From: CAYSFW01 sp964620675
Lineage (GTDB): Bacteria; Pseudomonadota; Gammaproteobacteria; UWMA-0217
Direction: 5' to 3'
DNA length: 57,061 nucleotides
Assembly (NCBI GenBank): GCA_964620675.1
Contig: CAZUJU010000017.1
Location: 1 to 57,061, forward strand
A program made the position numbers and the translations under genes. How positions within the stretch are numbered: position 1 is the stretch's first letter; each line of letters starts with the position of its first letter. Shown in pieces: positions 1 to 9,376 of the stretch. Below the pieces are notes generated by a model. That model had not been told where the DNA came from and did not search any database. It was given only the letters and a program-made list of their open reading frames with translations.

Positions 1-100
1 CGTGGGCGCGCACGGCGCGGACGGCCTGACGCATAATTTCTGCGCCAGCCTCGATGACTTAGCGCTTTATGTTCGCCGAGGTATCGAGGTAGAGGATCAC
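1..100 (-). pseudogene. PIN-domain toxin, 5' end, with in-frame stop (partial)
   Basis: Reading leftward from a GTG at 98-100 gives ILYLDTSANIKR, then a TAA at 59-61, then VIEAGAEIMRQAVRAV to the window edge. This matches the usual beginning of VapC-like PIN ribonucleases, in which the first conserved acidic residue sits in YLDTSA and a Tyr normally follows the basic pair. Here the Tyr codon position holds TAA, so one base change would restore the frame. PIN proteins are Mg-dependent RNases that act as type II toxins. The rest of the gene is outside the window. I infer an inactivated toxin, or a sequencing error. Confidence 0.55.
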
Positions 101-225
101 TTACGCAACTCGCTGACGATTTCGGACAAGGTTTTTTCTACCGGTTCGAGATGCGCAGGTCGATCGGAGCCGCGGACTTTTCCGCCGTCGCCCGGCCGGA
201 TGAAGGGCAACGTCCGCCGATCGTT
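97..225 (-). pseudogene. Phd-like antitoxin C-terminal remnant
   Basis: This 42-codon open frame ends in TGA at 97-99, which overlaps the GTG start of the PIN fragment in a GTGA junction. Its product ends PVEKTLSEIVSELRK, like the C-terminal toxin-binding tail of Phd/YefM-type antitoxins, and contains a PGDGGKVRGSDRP linker. An in-frame TGA at 226-228 and the pirin stop at 269 leave no room for the DNA-binding N-terminus in this frame, so the gene looks truncated or frameshifted. The antitoxin family is inferred from the tail and position only. Confidence 0.45.
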
Positions 226-268
226 TCAGGTCATCCGCAGTGTGTTGAGGGATATTATCGGTGTTTCG

Positions 269-1192
269 CTAAGTCGCCAGGCGACGGAAACCGCCGGTGT
301 TTAGGTCGTTGATCGCTTGGCGGATTTCGGCGTCGGTGTTCATGACGAACGGGCCGTGGCCGACGACGGGTTCGTCGATGGGTTGGCCGTTGAGGATAAG
401 TAGGCTGCTGTCGGTGTTGGCTTCGAGGGTGACGGTGGTGCCGTTACGGCTGAGGTGCGCCATTTGTGCTTCGCGCGCGATTTCGCGGTGGTTGATCAGG
501 ACGATGCCGTGCAGGACGATGATGAGCGTGGTCCAGCCCGCATTCAATTCGAGGGCGTGGGTGCGGCCGGCTTTGAGGTTGATGTCCCATACGTTCATCG
601 GGGTGTGGGTGCGCGCGGGGCCGTGTTGGTCGAGATAATTTCCGGCGATGATGCGGAGCGTTCCGGCCTGGTCGGGTAGGGTGATGATGGGGATCTCGGC
701 GGCGGTGAGGCCTTGGTAGCCGGGTTCGGACATTTTGCGCGCGGCGGGCAGGTTAACCCAGAGTTGGATCATTTCAAGCGTGCCGCCGGTGCGGGTGAAG
801 GCTTGCGAGTGAAATTCCTCGTGCATGATACCGGCCGCGGCGGTCATCCATTGAACGTCGCCGGGGCCGATTGTTCCGCCGGCGCCAGTGGAGTCGCGGT
901 GTTCCACTTCGCCGTGGTAGACGATGGTGACGGTTTCGAAGCCGCGGTGGGGGTGTTCGCCGACACCGCGGCGGCGACTGCCGGGTGGAAATTCGGCGGG
1001 GCCGGCGTAGTCGAGGAGCAGGAATGGGCTGAAGGCCTCGGCGTCCTTGCTGTAGCTGAACATTTGGCGTACCGGGAATCCGTCACCGACCCAGTGACCG
1101 TTGGGGGCGTTGTGGATGGCGATGATGTCTTTCACGTTGGCTGGCCTCGTGCTGCGTTCGTGCGATAGTCGAATGATTTGAAGGATAGCCAC
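269..1192 (-). CDS. Pirin family protein (cupin, quercetinase-like)
   Basis: This is a 307-residue bicupin. The N-terminal cupin holds the metal-binding pattern GEHPHRGFETVT (His80, His82) and HEEFH (His124, Glu126), the four iron ligands of pirin and bacterial quercetin 2,3-dioxygenase-type pirins. Family members run about 230-300 residues and are cytoplasmic; several oxidise flavonols or act as redox-sensing co-regulators, but the substrate here is unknown. The start given is a GTG. The conserved core begins at KDIIAIHN, so a GTG at codon 20 is an equally good start, and neither has a clear ribosome-binding site. It stands alone, with decayed toxin-antitoxin remains downstream. Confidence 0.88.
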   Translation of the reverse strand: MAILQIIRLSHERSTRPANVKDIIAIHNAPNGHWVGDGFPVRQMFSYSKDAEAFSPFLLLDYAGPAEFPPGSRRRGVGEHPHRGFETVTIVYHGEVEHRDSTGAGGTIGPGDVQWMTAAAGIMHEEFHSQAFTRTGGTLEMIQLWVNLPAARKMSEPGYQGLTAAEIPIITLPDQAGTLRIIAGNYLDQHGPARTHTPMNVWDINLKAGRTHALELNAGWTTLIIVLHGIVLINHREIAREAQMAHLSRNGTTVTLEANTDSSLLILNGQPIDEPVVGHGPFVMNTDAEIRQAINDLNTGGFRRLAT

Positions 1193-1246
1193 GCGTGCGC
1201 GGACGGACGCTAATGGCCCATTACGCGGCGGGTTGAGTGTGGCGGA

Positions 1247-1720
1247 TCAGTCGCTGCGTCGATAGCGAAATTCGCACCCGGCCGGATCGGCGAAGATGAG
1301 CTCGTTGGCCTGAATTCGGTAAAGGTAGGTGACGATCTCGTCGTTCGCGGTCGAGATCTTGATCGCGGTGTCGCTGTGGATTTCGTAGGTGCCTGCGTCC
1401 CAATGGGTGTAGCTGCCCGCGGGTTCGCTGCGGCCAAACAGCAATCCGGTTGTTTGAAATTGCAGGGTCTGCGGATAGGTTTCGCTGCAGGGAGATTCGG
1501 TGGCTTTCTCCCAGGTGCCGATAATGGCGTCGGCGGAATGGGTCTGGGTCATGGTGGTCATGGCGGTTCGTGGTAACGCTGGGGGTTCGGGTGGGGTGGC
1601 GTCGCAGGCTGCGAGCAGGAGTAAAACGCCCGCCGCGCCGACCGCGCGGCGGGCAGGGTGATGGTGTTTGCGCGCTGCGCTAAAGGGCGTCGACGATCTT
1701 TTTAACCTCATCGCTGACAC
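1247..1720 (-). CDS. Small putative lipoprotein
   Basis: The product is 157 residues with a basic N-terminus, a hydrophobic run VGAAGVLLLLAAC that ends in a lipobox-like LAAC, then a Pro/Thr-rich linker. A beta-rich domain of about 90 residues follows (IIGTWEKA, GTYEIHSD, VTYLYRIQ), reminiscent of lipocalin-like domains that begin with GTW. I do not recognise the family. The gene starts inside the 3' end of the upstream metalloprotease gene (41-bp overlap), which suggests translational coupling. The GTG start at 1720 and an in-frame ATG at 1711 are both possible. It is probably attached to a cell-envelope membrane. Confidence 0.6.
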   Translation of the reverse strand: MSAMRLKRSSTPFSAARKHHHPARRAVGAAGVLLLLAACDATPPEPPALPRTAMTTMTQTHSADAIIGTWEKATESPCSETYPQTLQFQTTGLLFGRSEPAGSYTHWDAGTYEIHSDTAIKISTANDEIVTYLYRIQANELIFADPAGCEFRYRRSD

Positions 1721-3818
1721 TGGTTTTGTTGACCTTGCTTTTCAGCGCCTTGGCCATGCTCTTGCCGGCGGCGCTGTCGCCGGATTCGCTTTGCACCAGA
1801 CCCGCGGCGCGCTTGATTTCGTTCGGGCTCATGACCGTATTGTCGTCGATCAACTGCGCGGCGGCCTTGAGATTGGCCTTGCGTTTGCCAAACCGTTCGC
1901 CGACCCGCTTGGCTTCAATATACCCGAAGTGGGGCCGTAACACGGGGTTTTTCAACGCGCCTTGAATGGCGTCGATGCCATCGGTGAGGTGGTCGCCACC
2001 GAGCACCAGGGTGAGCAGGGCGTCGGGGGTTGAGAGCACCTTGAGCGCGGCGTTGGCGTGGTCGTCGTCGACCGCGGCGGTGATCATGACATGACCCTCG
2101 CCGCTGATCGTGAGTTCGAGGCCACCGTGGTCCCAGTTGACTTCGACGATCACGCGGTGCGCACCCGGCATTGGGAACAGCGCGCCGTCCGGGCCGCGCA
2201 GCAGGGTCATGGCGTGCTGAATGCTGGCACCGGGTTCGAGCACGGTTTCGAGGTGTTCCTCCACGCAGAGCACGAGCGGGGCGAAGGCGTGGCGCGCGCC
2301 GGCGGGATCGAGGACCAGGCCGCGGACCATGCCGCCTTTCAAGCTCAAGGTGGAGGGCGCGAGCACCGGCTGTTCGGTGATGTTGACCAGTTCGATTTCA
2401 ATCCGCACCGGGGCGCCGATGGGCACCGATTCAAGCAGTGGGCGCACGCGCAGTTCGAGCGCTTCGACGTCAAGGCTGAGATCGGTCGGGCTGATCGGCG
2501 TGGTGGCGTAGGAGGTGCCGAACGGGGTGCCGCCGGGGCGCACGTAAATATCCGGCATGTGCCGCAGACGTTTTTGGTCATCGGCGGCGAAGGTCCACTG
2601 GATGTTGTTCGGAAAGGCCGGGCTGCCGGGGCTGGATGCGCTGTTGGCGATGACATCGGTGGTGTTCATGAAGCCGTTGTCCACCGTGTTGTGGTACAGG
2701 CCCATGGCGTGGCCGGTTTCGTGCACGGCGGTGCGGTAGTAGGGCTGGGTCGCGACGCCGAAGCGTTGGCCTTTGACCAGGCCCCACAGTGTGGTATTCG
2801 GAATCACCCAATGCGAGGCCAGCGCGCAGCCTTCACGCGGCACGTTGTTCGAGTCGGTGGCGCCGTTGTCGTACATGATTCCACGCGAGGTGGCATCGAG
2901 CCGGCGCACTGCAAGCACGTAATAACGCCACTCGGCATCAAGATTCGACGCTGCGCGCCGCGCGAGCATCGCGGCGTGGCACTCGGCGTTGGACCAGGAC
3001 TCGCCGCTCGGCTCGGGCACGTTGGCGTCGCTCACGTCGAGGGTGATGTCCCAGCCGACGCCTTCACCGACGGTTTGCCAGGTGACACCGGCACCATTAT
3101 TGAGCGGTGCCTCGGACTGCGCGACGCGGTCGATTTCCACCGTCGCCTTGCGTAAAAAGCGCGAAACCCAGCCCATGGTCAGGCGGCCGATCACCGCACC
3201 GGCGCTGTTTTTTAGGTCGCCTTCCAGGTAATCGCCGCTCGATGGGTAACCGGTTGGGGCCGCCTGCCAGCTCATCAATGCGGTGAACGACCCTTCGTTA
3301 TTCCAGGTGCCACCGGTATTCCAGCTCCCGGCATTCTTGGTGAAGCGGTGCATTTCGAACCCGAGCGTAAAACTGTTGCCGATGGTGAAATGCTCAAGGA
3401 TTTGCGTCACGCGCAAGTAATAGCGGTATTGGCCGCGCGCCAGAATCGGGATGCCGGCTGCCGGGCTCGGTCCCGGAAACAAGATTGGCGCGCTTGGGCG
3501 CTGCGGAAACCCCGGTAGGATTGGTAACAGAATCAAGCGGCGTTGGTATAAATCGCCACTCGCGGTCCGCCCGGCGCTGTGGCACTCGACCCGCAACGTG
3601 CCGTCGTAGCTGACCAGCGCGCTGCCGGTTGGTTTGTAGTTGATGAGGTAACAGCCGCAGCGCACGCTGCGCAGACGGATCGGCGGAAACAATACCGGAT
3701 CGATATGCGGCAAGGGTTGCAACACATTCGGTTCCGGTAACGAGATGGGCAACGGATCGGGCAAGGGTGGGAACGGTCCGACGGGATTCGGGATCAGGTC
3801 TCGGGGCTGTGTCGTCAT
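1680..3818 (-). CDS. Metzincin-like zinc metalloprotease with Pro-rich N-terminus
   Basis: This is a 712-residue protein with an extended zinc site HETGHAMGLYH (His366, Glu367, His370, His376) followed eight residues later by a Met-turn GFMNTT (Met384), the hallmark of metzincin proteases. Residues 8-48 are a proline-rich stretch (PFPPLPDPLP, LPEPNVLQPLP). Residues about 125-270 look like a beta-sandwich rich in Trp and Gly. The C-terminal 280 residues hold a second beta-rich domain (about 440-600) and a helical tail. No signal peptide is visible, which is unusual for this class. The start follows a strong GGAGGA site. Substrate and subfamily are unknown. Confidence 0.78.
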   Translation of the reverse strand: MTTQPRDLIPNPVGPFPPLPDPLPISLPEPNVLQPLPHIDPVLFPPIRLRSVRCGCYLINYKPTGSALVSYDGTLRVECHSAGRTASGDLYQRRLILLPILPGFPQRPSAPILFPGPSPAAGIPILARGQYRYYLRVTQILEHFTIGNSFTLGFEMHRFTKNAGSWNTGGTWNNEGSFTALMSWQAAPTGYPSSGDYLEGDLKNSAGAVIGRLTMGWVSRFLRKATVEIDRVAQSEAPLNNGAGVTWQTVGEGVGWDITLDVSDANVPEPSGESWSNAECHAAMLARRAASNLDAEWRYYVLAVRRLDATSRGIMYDNGATDSNNVPREGCALASHWVIPNTTLWGLVKGQRFGVATQPYYRTAVHETGHAMGLYHNTVDNGFMNTTDVIANSASSPGSPAFPNNIQWTFAADDQKRLRHMPDIYVRPGGTPFGTSYATTPISPTDLSLDVEALELRVRPLLESVPIGAPVRIEIELVNITEQPVLAPSTLSLKGGMVRGLVLDPAGARHAFAPLVLCVEEHLETVLEPGASIQHAMTLLRGPDGALFPMPGAHRVIVEVNWDHGGLELTISGEGHVMITAAVDDDHANAALKVLSTPDALLTLVLGGDHLTDGIDAIQGALKNPVLRPHFGYIEAKRVGERFGKRKANLKAAAQLIDDNTVMSPNEIKRAAGLVQSESGDSAAGKSMAKALKSKVNKTSVSDEVKKIVDAL

Positions 3819-3918
3819 GGTGGTTCCTCCATTGACGGGTTGAGCGTGATAAACCTGCGCGCCGATGCGCTTGGCGCATCGAATGTAAACTCCTGAACTG
3901 TGTTTTAATCAGATGTGA

Positions 3919-3948
3919 CTTATAGGACACAATTTGGGATTGGTCCAA
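3919..3948 (-). promoter_or_regulatory. Predicted sigma70 promoter for the metzincin gene
   Basis: On the minus strand, TTGGAC (3948-3943) and TATAAG (3924-3919) are separated by 18 bp. This would place transcription start about 95 bases upstream of the ATG at 3818, in an AT-richer stretch of the otherwise GC-rich intergenic region. It is a prediction from motif match only. Confidence 0.45.
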
Positions 3949-4015
3949 GAAGATCGGGGAAACGGGCCTGCGGTTTACCCGCATCCGTTCCGCAGCGCGG
4001 GTGGCAGGGTCGCGC

Positions 4016-6067
4016 TCAAACCACGTCGAAGCGGACCAGTTTCATGCTGAACTGACCGCGGCCGTGGGTCATGCCGCGCAGGTCGGTGATGTAGCCGAGC
4101 AGGCGGTCGAGCGCGCAGTCGCACTCGATGGTGACGGTTTCGCTGCCGGGATGGGTGGCGCGTATCAGCGCGCGGCGCGCTTGCAGGTCGCCGAGCACCG
4201 CGCCGATGTCTTCGGCGGGGACGACGACCTCGGTGTCCATGATCGGATGCAGCACCAGGCCGCCGGCGGCGGCGAAGGCCTTGCGCGCGGCGAGCGCGGC
4301 GGCGACACGCAAGGCTTGCGGTTGCGAGGCGTTGGCGAACAGCGTGACCGCGTCGATGCGGATTTCGAGATCGACCATGCGGTTGCCGTCGACCGGACCG
4401 GATTCGGCCGCATCGCGCACGCCGGCTTCAACCGCCTCGCGTTGCACGGGGGTCAGTTCATTCGCGACCGGTGTCACGCGCGCCTGATTGGTCACGCGCA
4501 GACCAGCGCCACGCGCGAGTGGGGTCACGGTGAGCGCGACTTCGGCCTTCAACTCGATTCGCTTGTGTTCCTGTTCGAGCACGCGATCGAACAGCGCGCT
4601 GGCGCTGGCGGGTGCCGCGATGGTTTCGCGCAGTACCACAATCGGCCGCCCACTGCGCACCCGCAGGTTGTACTCGCGTTCCAGGCGCTCGAAGATGATC
4701 TGCAGATGCAATTCGCCCATCCCGCGCAGCACGCGCTGGCCGGTATCGGGATCCTCGGCGAGACGTAGGGTTGGGTCTTCCTGTTGCAGTTTGTCGAGCG
4801 CGTCGTTGAGTTTTTCTTCGTCGTCGCCGCTCGCGGCCTCGATCGCCAATCCGATCACCGGTTCGCGCATGTCGATGCGCTCCAGCAAGAGCGGATGTGT
4901 CGGTGCGCACAACGTGTCACCGGTACTCGCATGCCGCAAGCCGGCCAGCAAAACGATTTGCCCGGCAAAGGCCTCGTCGATGCGGATTTTCTTATCGGCG
5001 TCGACGTCAAACAGGCGGGCCACGCGCTCCTGATGCACCCGACCATCCGCCGCCGGGATCGCGACCGGATCGCTCGCCTTGAGATGGCCGCGATAAATCC
5101 GCGCGAACACATGGCGCCGGCCGTCCCACATCTGCACCTTGAACGCGAGCGCGGCGAACGGACCTTTCGGGTCCATGCGCACGGTTTCGGTCGCGCCAGC
5201 GAGCGTGAGGGCCTGACTCGGCGGACGATCGGTAGGGCAGGGCAGTAACCGCACTACCGCGTCCAGCAATGGTTGCACGCCCTGGTTGCGCAACGCGCTG
5301 CCGCCGAGGCAGGGTTGCACCTGACCGGTCAGCGTCGCCTCGCGCAGTGCCGCCCAAATCGCTTCGGGCTCCGGGTCGATCCCGTTCAGCACCTGCTCGG
5401 CGAGCGCATCGTCCGCGTCGGCGATCGCAAGTAACAAGGTTTCGCGGTGCCGCGCGACCGCTTGCCAGGTGGCGTCGTCGCACGGCGTCGTTTCGACGAC
5501 CTCACCTTGCTCACCCCGGAAATGCAGCAGCGTGCGATCGATCAAATGCACCACGGCCGCTGCATCCGGCAACGGCACCGTCAGCGGCACCGCTTCACCG
5601 CCGAGGCGCGCCCCGATCGTCGCGAGCGCGTGGTCGAAATCCGCGCCGGCGCGATCCATCTTGTTGACGAAAAATAGCGTCGGCACCGTGAACTTGTTGC
5701 GCTGGCTCCACACTGTTTCTGTCTGCGGCTCAACCCCGCGCACCCCATCGAGTACGATCACGCAGCCATCCAGCACCCGCATCGCCCGCTCCACCTCGAT
5801 CGTGAAATCCACGTGACCAGGGGTATCGACAAGCTGGAATAAATGCCCGCCCCAACTCGCCTGCGTCACCGCCGCGGTGATCGTAATTCCGTGCGCCTGC
5901 TCCTCCGCAAGATAATCCATATGCGCCGCGCCATCGTGCACTTCACCAATCCGATGCGACGCCCCGGTGTAAAACAACACCCGCTCGGTCAGCGTCGTCT
6001 TCCCCGCATCCACATGCGCGACGATACCGAGATTGCGAACGAGCGTAAGATCAGGCGGCTTGGACAT
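4016..6067 (-). CDS. fusA: Elongation factor G-like translational GTPase
   Basis: This 683-residue EF-G-type GTPase has all expected blocks: G1 AHVDAGKTTLTERVLFYTG, G3 DTPGHVDF, G4 NKMD, then domain II, domain III (GMGELHLQII) and domains IV-V. EF-G moves tRNA and mRNA through the ribosome. The gene is alone, not in an rpsL-rpsG-fusA-tuf operon, so I read it as the second, EF-G2/FusA2-type paralogue; the symbol marks the family rather than the main translocase. I chose the ATG at 6067 because MSKPPDLTLVRNLGIV matches family N-termini. The longer open frame upstream lacks support and would run into the divergent RAYT gene. Confidence 0.88.
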   Translation of the reverse strand: MSKPPDLTLVRNLGIVAHVDAGKTTLTERVLFYTGASHRIGEVHDGAAHMDYLAEEQAHGITITAAVTQASWGGHLFQLVDTPGHVDFTIEVERAMRVLDGCVIVLDGVRGVEPQTETVWSQRNKFTVPTLFFVNKMDRAGADFDHALATIGARLGGEAVPLTVPLPDAAAVVHLIDRTLLHFRGEQGEVVETTPCDDATWQAVARHRETLLLAIADADDALAEQVLNGIDPEPEAIWAALREATLTGQVQPCLGGSALRNQGVQPLLDAVVRLLPCPTDRPPSQALTLAGATETVRMDPKGPFAALAFKVQMWDGRRHVFARIYRGHLKASDPVAIPAADGRVHQERVARLFDVDADKKIRIDEAFAGQIVLLAGLRHASTGDTLCAPTHPLLLERIDMREPVIGLAIEAASGDDEEKLNDALDKLQQEDPTLRLAEDPDTGQRVLRGMGELHLQIIFERLEREYNLRVRSGRPIVVLRETIAAPASASALFDRVLEQEHKRIELKAEVALTVTPLARGAGLRVTNQARVTPVANELTPVQREAVEAGVRDAAESGPVDGNRMVDLEIRIDAVTLFANASQPQALRVAAALAARKAFAAAGGLVLHPIMDTEVVVPAEDIGAVLGDLQARRALIRATHPGSETVTIECDCALDRLLGYITDLRGMTHGRGQFSMKLVRFDVV

Positions 6068-6093
6068 ACCCAAAGAATACCTCACGGGGTCAG

Positions 6094-6123
6094 TTCTCAC
6101 AATCCAACATTCACGGCTATACT
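6094..6123 (+). promoter_or_regulatory. Possible promoter of the RAYT gene
   Basis: TATACT at 6118-6123 lies only six bases before the ATG at 6130, with a weak -35 match TTCTCA at 6094-6099 (18-bp spacer). If used, transcription would start at or beside the ATG and give a leaderless message. Confidence 0.3.
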
Positions 6124-6129
6124 CGGTCC

Positions 6130-7017
6130 ATGGCGAGACCCCTGCGATTGGAATTTCCCGGCGCCCTCTACCACCTAACCGCACGTGGCGACCGGCGTGA
6201 GGCGATTTTTTTCGACGACGATGACCGTGACGAGTTTCTGACCGTGCTCGGCGATGTGTGTCGGCGATTCAACTGGGTCGTTTATGCCTACTGCCTCATG
6301 CCCAACCACTATCACCTGTTCGTCGAAACCGTTGACGGCAATCTCGGGCGCGGGATGCGACAGTTGAACGGTGTGTATACCCAACGGATCAATCGCCGCT
6401 ACACACTTTCCGGTCACCTGTTTCAAGGCCGCTACAAGGCCATTCTGGTGCAAAAGGATACCTATTTGCTCGAACTTGCCCGCTATCTGGTGTTAAACCC
6501 GGTCCGCGTCGGCCTGGTGTCGGACCCCGCCGAATGGCCCTGGAGCAGCTATCGCGCCACCGTCGGCGAGGTGCCGCCCCCCGCCTGGCTGGATGCCAAA
6601 GGACTGCTCGCTCACTTCGGACGCACGCGAGGCCGCGCCATTGCTGCTTACCGCCGCTTCGTCCTCGCCGGGATGGAGGCGCCGCGGCCATGGGGACAGG
6701 TTCGGTATCAACTCATTCTGGGCGATGACGACTTCGTCGCGCGCCTGCGAAACGAAGCCACCGACGACCGCCTGCTCGAAGTTACCAAGTTGCAGCGCAA
6801 ATCACTGGCACTCGCGCTCCCCGAGTATGCCGAGCGCTTCCGCGATCGCGCCGAAGCCATGGCCCAAGCCTATCACTCCGGCGCCTACACCATGGCCGAA
6901 ATCGCAAGCCACTTCGGTGTCCACAGCATGACCGTCAGTCGCGCTGTTAAATGTTGGGGTCAGGTCCTAGCAGGACGTGCTGATCGAGTCCCTCGGCAAG
7001 CTCAGGATGAACGGTAA
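6130..7017 (+). CDS. REP-associated tyrosine transposase (RAYT, Y1_Tnp)
   Basis: This 295-residue protein has the IS200-like Y1 transposase fold. MARPLRLEFPGALYHLTARG opens it, MPNHYHLFVE carries the His-hydrophobic-His metal site (His60, His62), then come GHLFQGRYKAILV and a conserved YLVLNPVRVGLV segment with the likely catalytic Tyr nearby. A C-terminal helix-turn-helix (MAEIASHFGVHSMTVSRAVK) resembles a DnaA- or resolvase-type binding helix. RAYTs are single-copy domesticated transposases that act on REP hairpins. The last 20 codons run into a REP-like sequence that supplies the stop codon. It is divergent from the EF-G gene, with 62 bp between starts. Confidence 0.9.
   Translation: MARPLRLEFPGALYHLTARGDRREAIFFDDDDRDEFLTVLGDVCRRFNWVVYAYCLMPNHYHLFVETVDGNLGRGMRQLNGVYTQRINRRYTLSGHLFQGRYKAILVQKDTYLLELARYLVLNPVRVGLVSDPAEWPWSSYRATVGEVPPPAWLDAKGLLAHFGRTRGRAIAAYRRFVLAGMEAPRPWGQVRYQLILGDDDFVARLRNEATDDRLLEVTKLQRKSLALALPEYAERFRDRAEAMAQAYHSGAYTMAEIASHFGVHSMTVSRAVKCWGQVLAGRADRVPRQAQDER
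6986..7016 (+). repeat. REP-like element, copy 1
   Basis: These 31 bases begin GAGTCCCTCGGCAAG and end CAGGATGAACGGTA. They align without gaps with 14549-14579; both share GAGTCC, GC, and the 14-base end CAGGATGAACGGTA. This copy overlaps the end and stop codon of the RAYT gene. A GTCCT-AGC-AGGAC hairpin lies just upstream at 6964-6976. RAYTs recognise such REP sequences. Confidence 0.6.
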
Positions 7018-7403
7018 TCTTCTTGCGCCTTTAAGCGCGTTTCCATCCGGCGATCGCCCGGGTTAACTCACTCACGAGTTGGACTGAGATGCGCGCGACG
7101 CGTGTCTACGCAGATCGCCACGCAATCTGTCGCCGACGGGTCCCGGCGCGGTAACATCCGGCCGACGGCGACTAAGTTGGTGCCGTGCCTTGACGGGCTC
7201 CGCAGCCGGTAGGTCGATCCGCTCGGCTCAAGTAACAGCCGCGTGGGGTAAAATTCCACGCAGCGCCTGTTTTCAATGGTGCGTGACGCGCCCCGTTAAC
7301 TTGCGTTTAAGATTGTGAAAATTAAAATTTTGGTACGCAAGCAAACCGATTCCCGTGCGCAGCCACCGCGGCCCGGATCCACGATTCAAACAGGCGAATT
7401 CGA
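7018..7403. other. Intergenic region before the Bat operon
   Basis: No gene is supported in this 386-bp gap. Its last 100 bases are markedly AT-richer than the rest and hold the predicted operon promoter. Short open frames on either strand lack ribosome-binding sites and recognisable products. Confidence 0.6.
7301..7328 (+). promoter_or_regulatory. Predicted sigma70 promoter of the moxR-bat operon
   Basis: TTGCGT at 7301-7306 and TAAAAT at 7323-7328 are spaced by 16 bp in an AT-rich segment. Transcription would begin about 70 bases before the moxR ATG at 7404. No other good promoter is visible before the six overlapping genes. Confidence 0.5.
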
Positions 7404-8410
<1,007 letters not shown>

Positions 8411-8411
<1 letters not shown>

Positions 8412-9376
8412 TGCACGCCTCGCCGCCGCCGAGCGTGCAGGTCGATCGGCGGGATCTGATCGGCTTGCGCAACGCGGCCCGCGGCCTGCGGTTACGGGTC
8501 GAACGGCCGGTCGGCTCGCCGCTCACCGGGGTACAACGCTCGCGTTTGCGCGGTCGCGGCATGGACTATCTCGAATCACGCCACTACCAGGCCGGCGACG
8601 ACGTGCGGAGCATGGATTGGCGGGTGACCGCGCGGGCCGGCGCGCCGTACGTCAAGCTTTATGTCGAGGAGCGTGAACGCCCGGTGGTGGTGGTGGTCGA
8701 TCTCGGCCCGGGCATGTTCTTTGCGACGCGCGGCGCGTTCAAGTCGGTAGTCGCGGCGCGCGCGGCGGCCTTGATCGGTTGGGCGGCGGTGGCGCATGGC
8801 GATCGCATCGGCGCGTTGGTGCTGGACGACGGGCATCAGGAACTGAAACCCCGCGGCGGTCGGCGCGGGGTGCTGACACTGATCGACGCCTTGGCCCGGG
8901 CCGGGACACTCGAAGCCACCCCGCGCCGCGCGAATCCGGTCGACTTCGACGCCGCGCTCGAACGCCTGCGGCGGGTGGCGCGACCGGGTAGCCTGCTGGT
9001 CTTGATCAGCGATTTTCTGGCGCTCGGCGATTTGGCCCGGCATCACCTGACCGAACTCAAACGGCATAACGAACTGCTTGCGATTCAGGTCAGCGATCCG
9101 CTGGAACTGGCGATCCCGGTGCCGGGCGAATATGGGATCAGTGATGGCCAGCGTCGAACCCTGTTGAACTTGCGCGATGACACCCCGCGACAACGCTTTC
9201 ACGCCTACTTCGCCGAGCGGCACTTGCGCGCGCGGGCGTTGTTCGACGGGTTGCGGGTTCCGCGACTGCGGTTGCGCACCACCGACGATCTGGCGTTGAT
9301 GCTGCGGCGGGGACTGAGTGGTCGCGGCGACCTCGCGGGGGGTGATCCTGAATCGGTGGGTGAACCAAGCCCATGA
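8411..9376 (+). CDS. DUF58 domain protein
   Basis: The product has 321 residues. It holds the DUF58 signature around SRHYQAGDDVRSMDWRVTA and VKLYVEERERPVVVVVDL, then a VWA-like fold with an LLVLISDFLALGD strand. DUF58 proteins are standard partners of MoxR ATPases in Bat-type loci; their biochemical role is unsettled. The ATG at 8411 was chosen because it overlaps the moxR stop and starts just ahead of the conserved DRRDLIGLR block. The 3' end overlaps the next gene by four bases (ATGA). Confidence 0.9.

Noticed and set aside
2058..3155. A 365-codon plus-strand frame opposite the metzincin gene.
   Set aside because: It is His/Ala/Gly/Asp-rich shadow coding; the minus strand has the zinc motif, a strong ribosome-binding site and a promoter.
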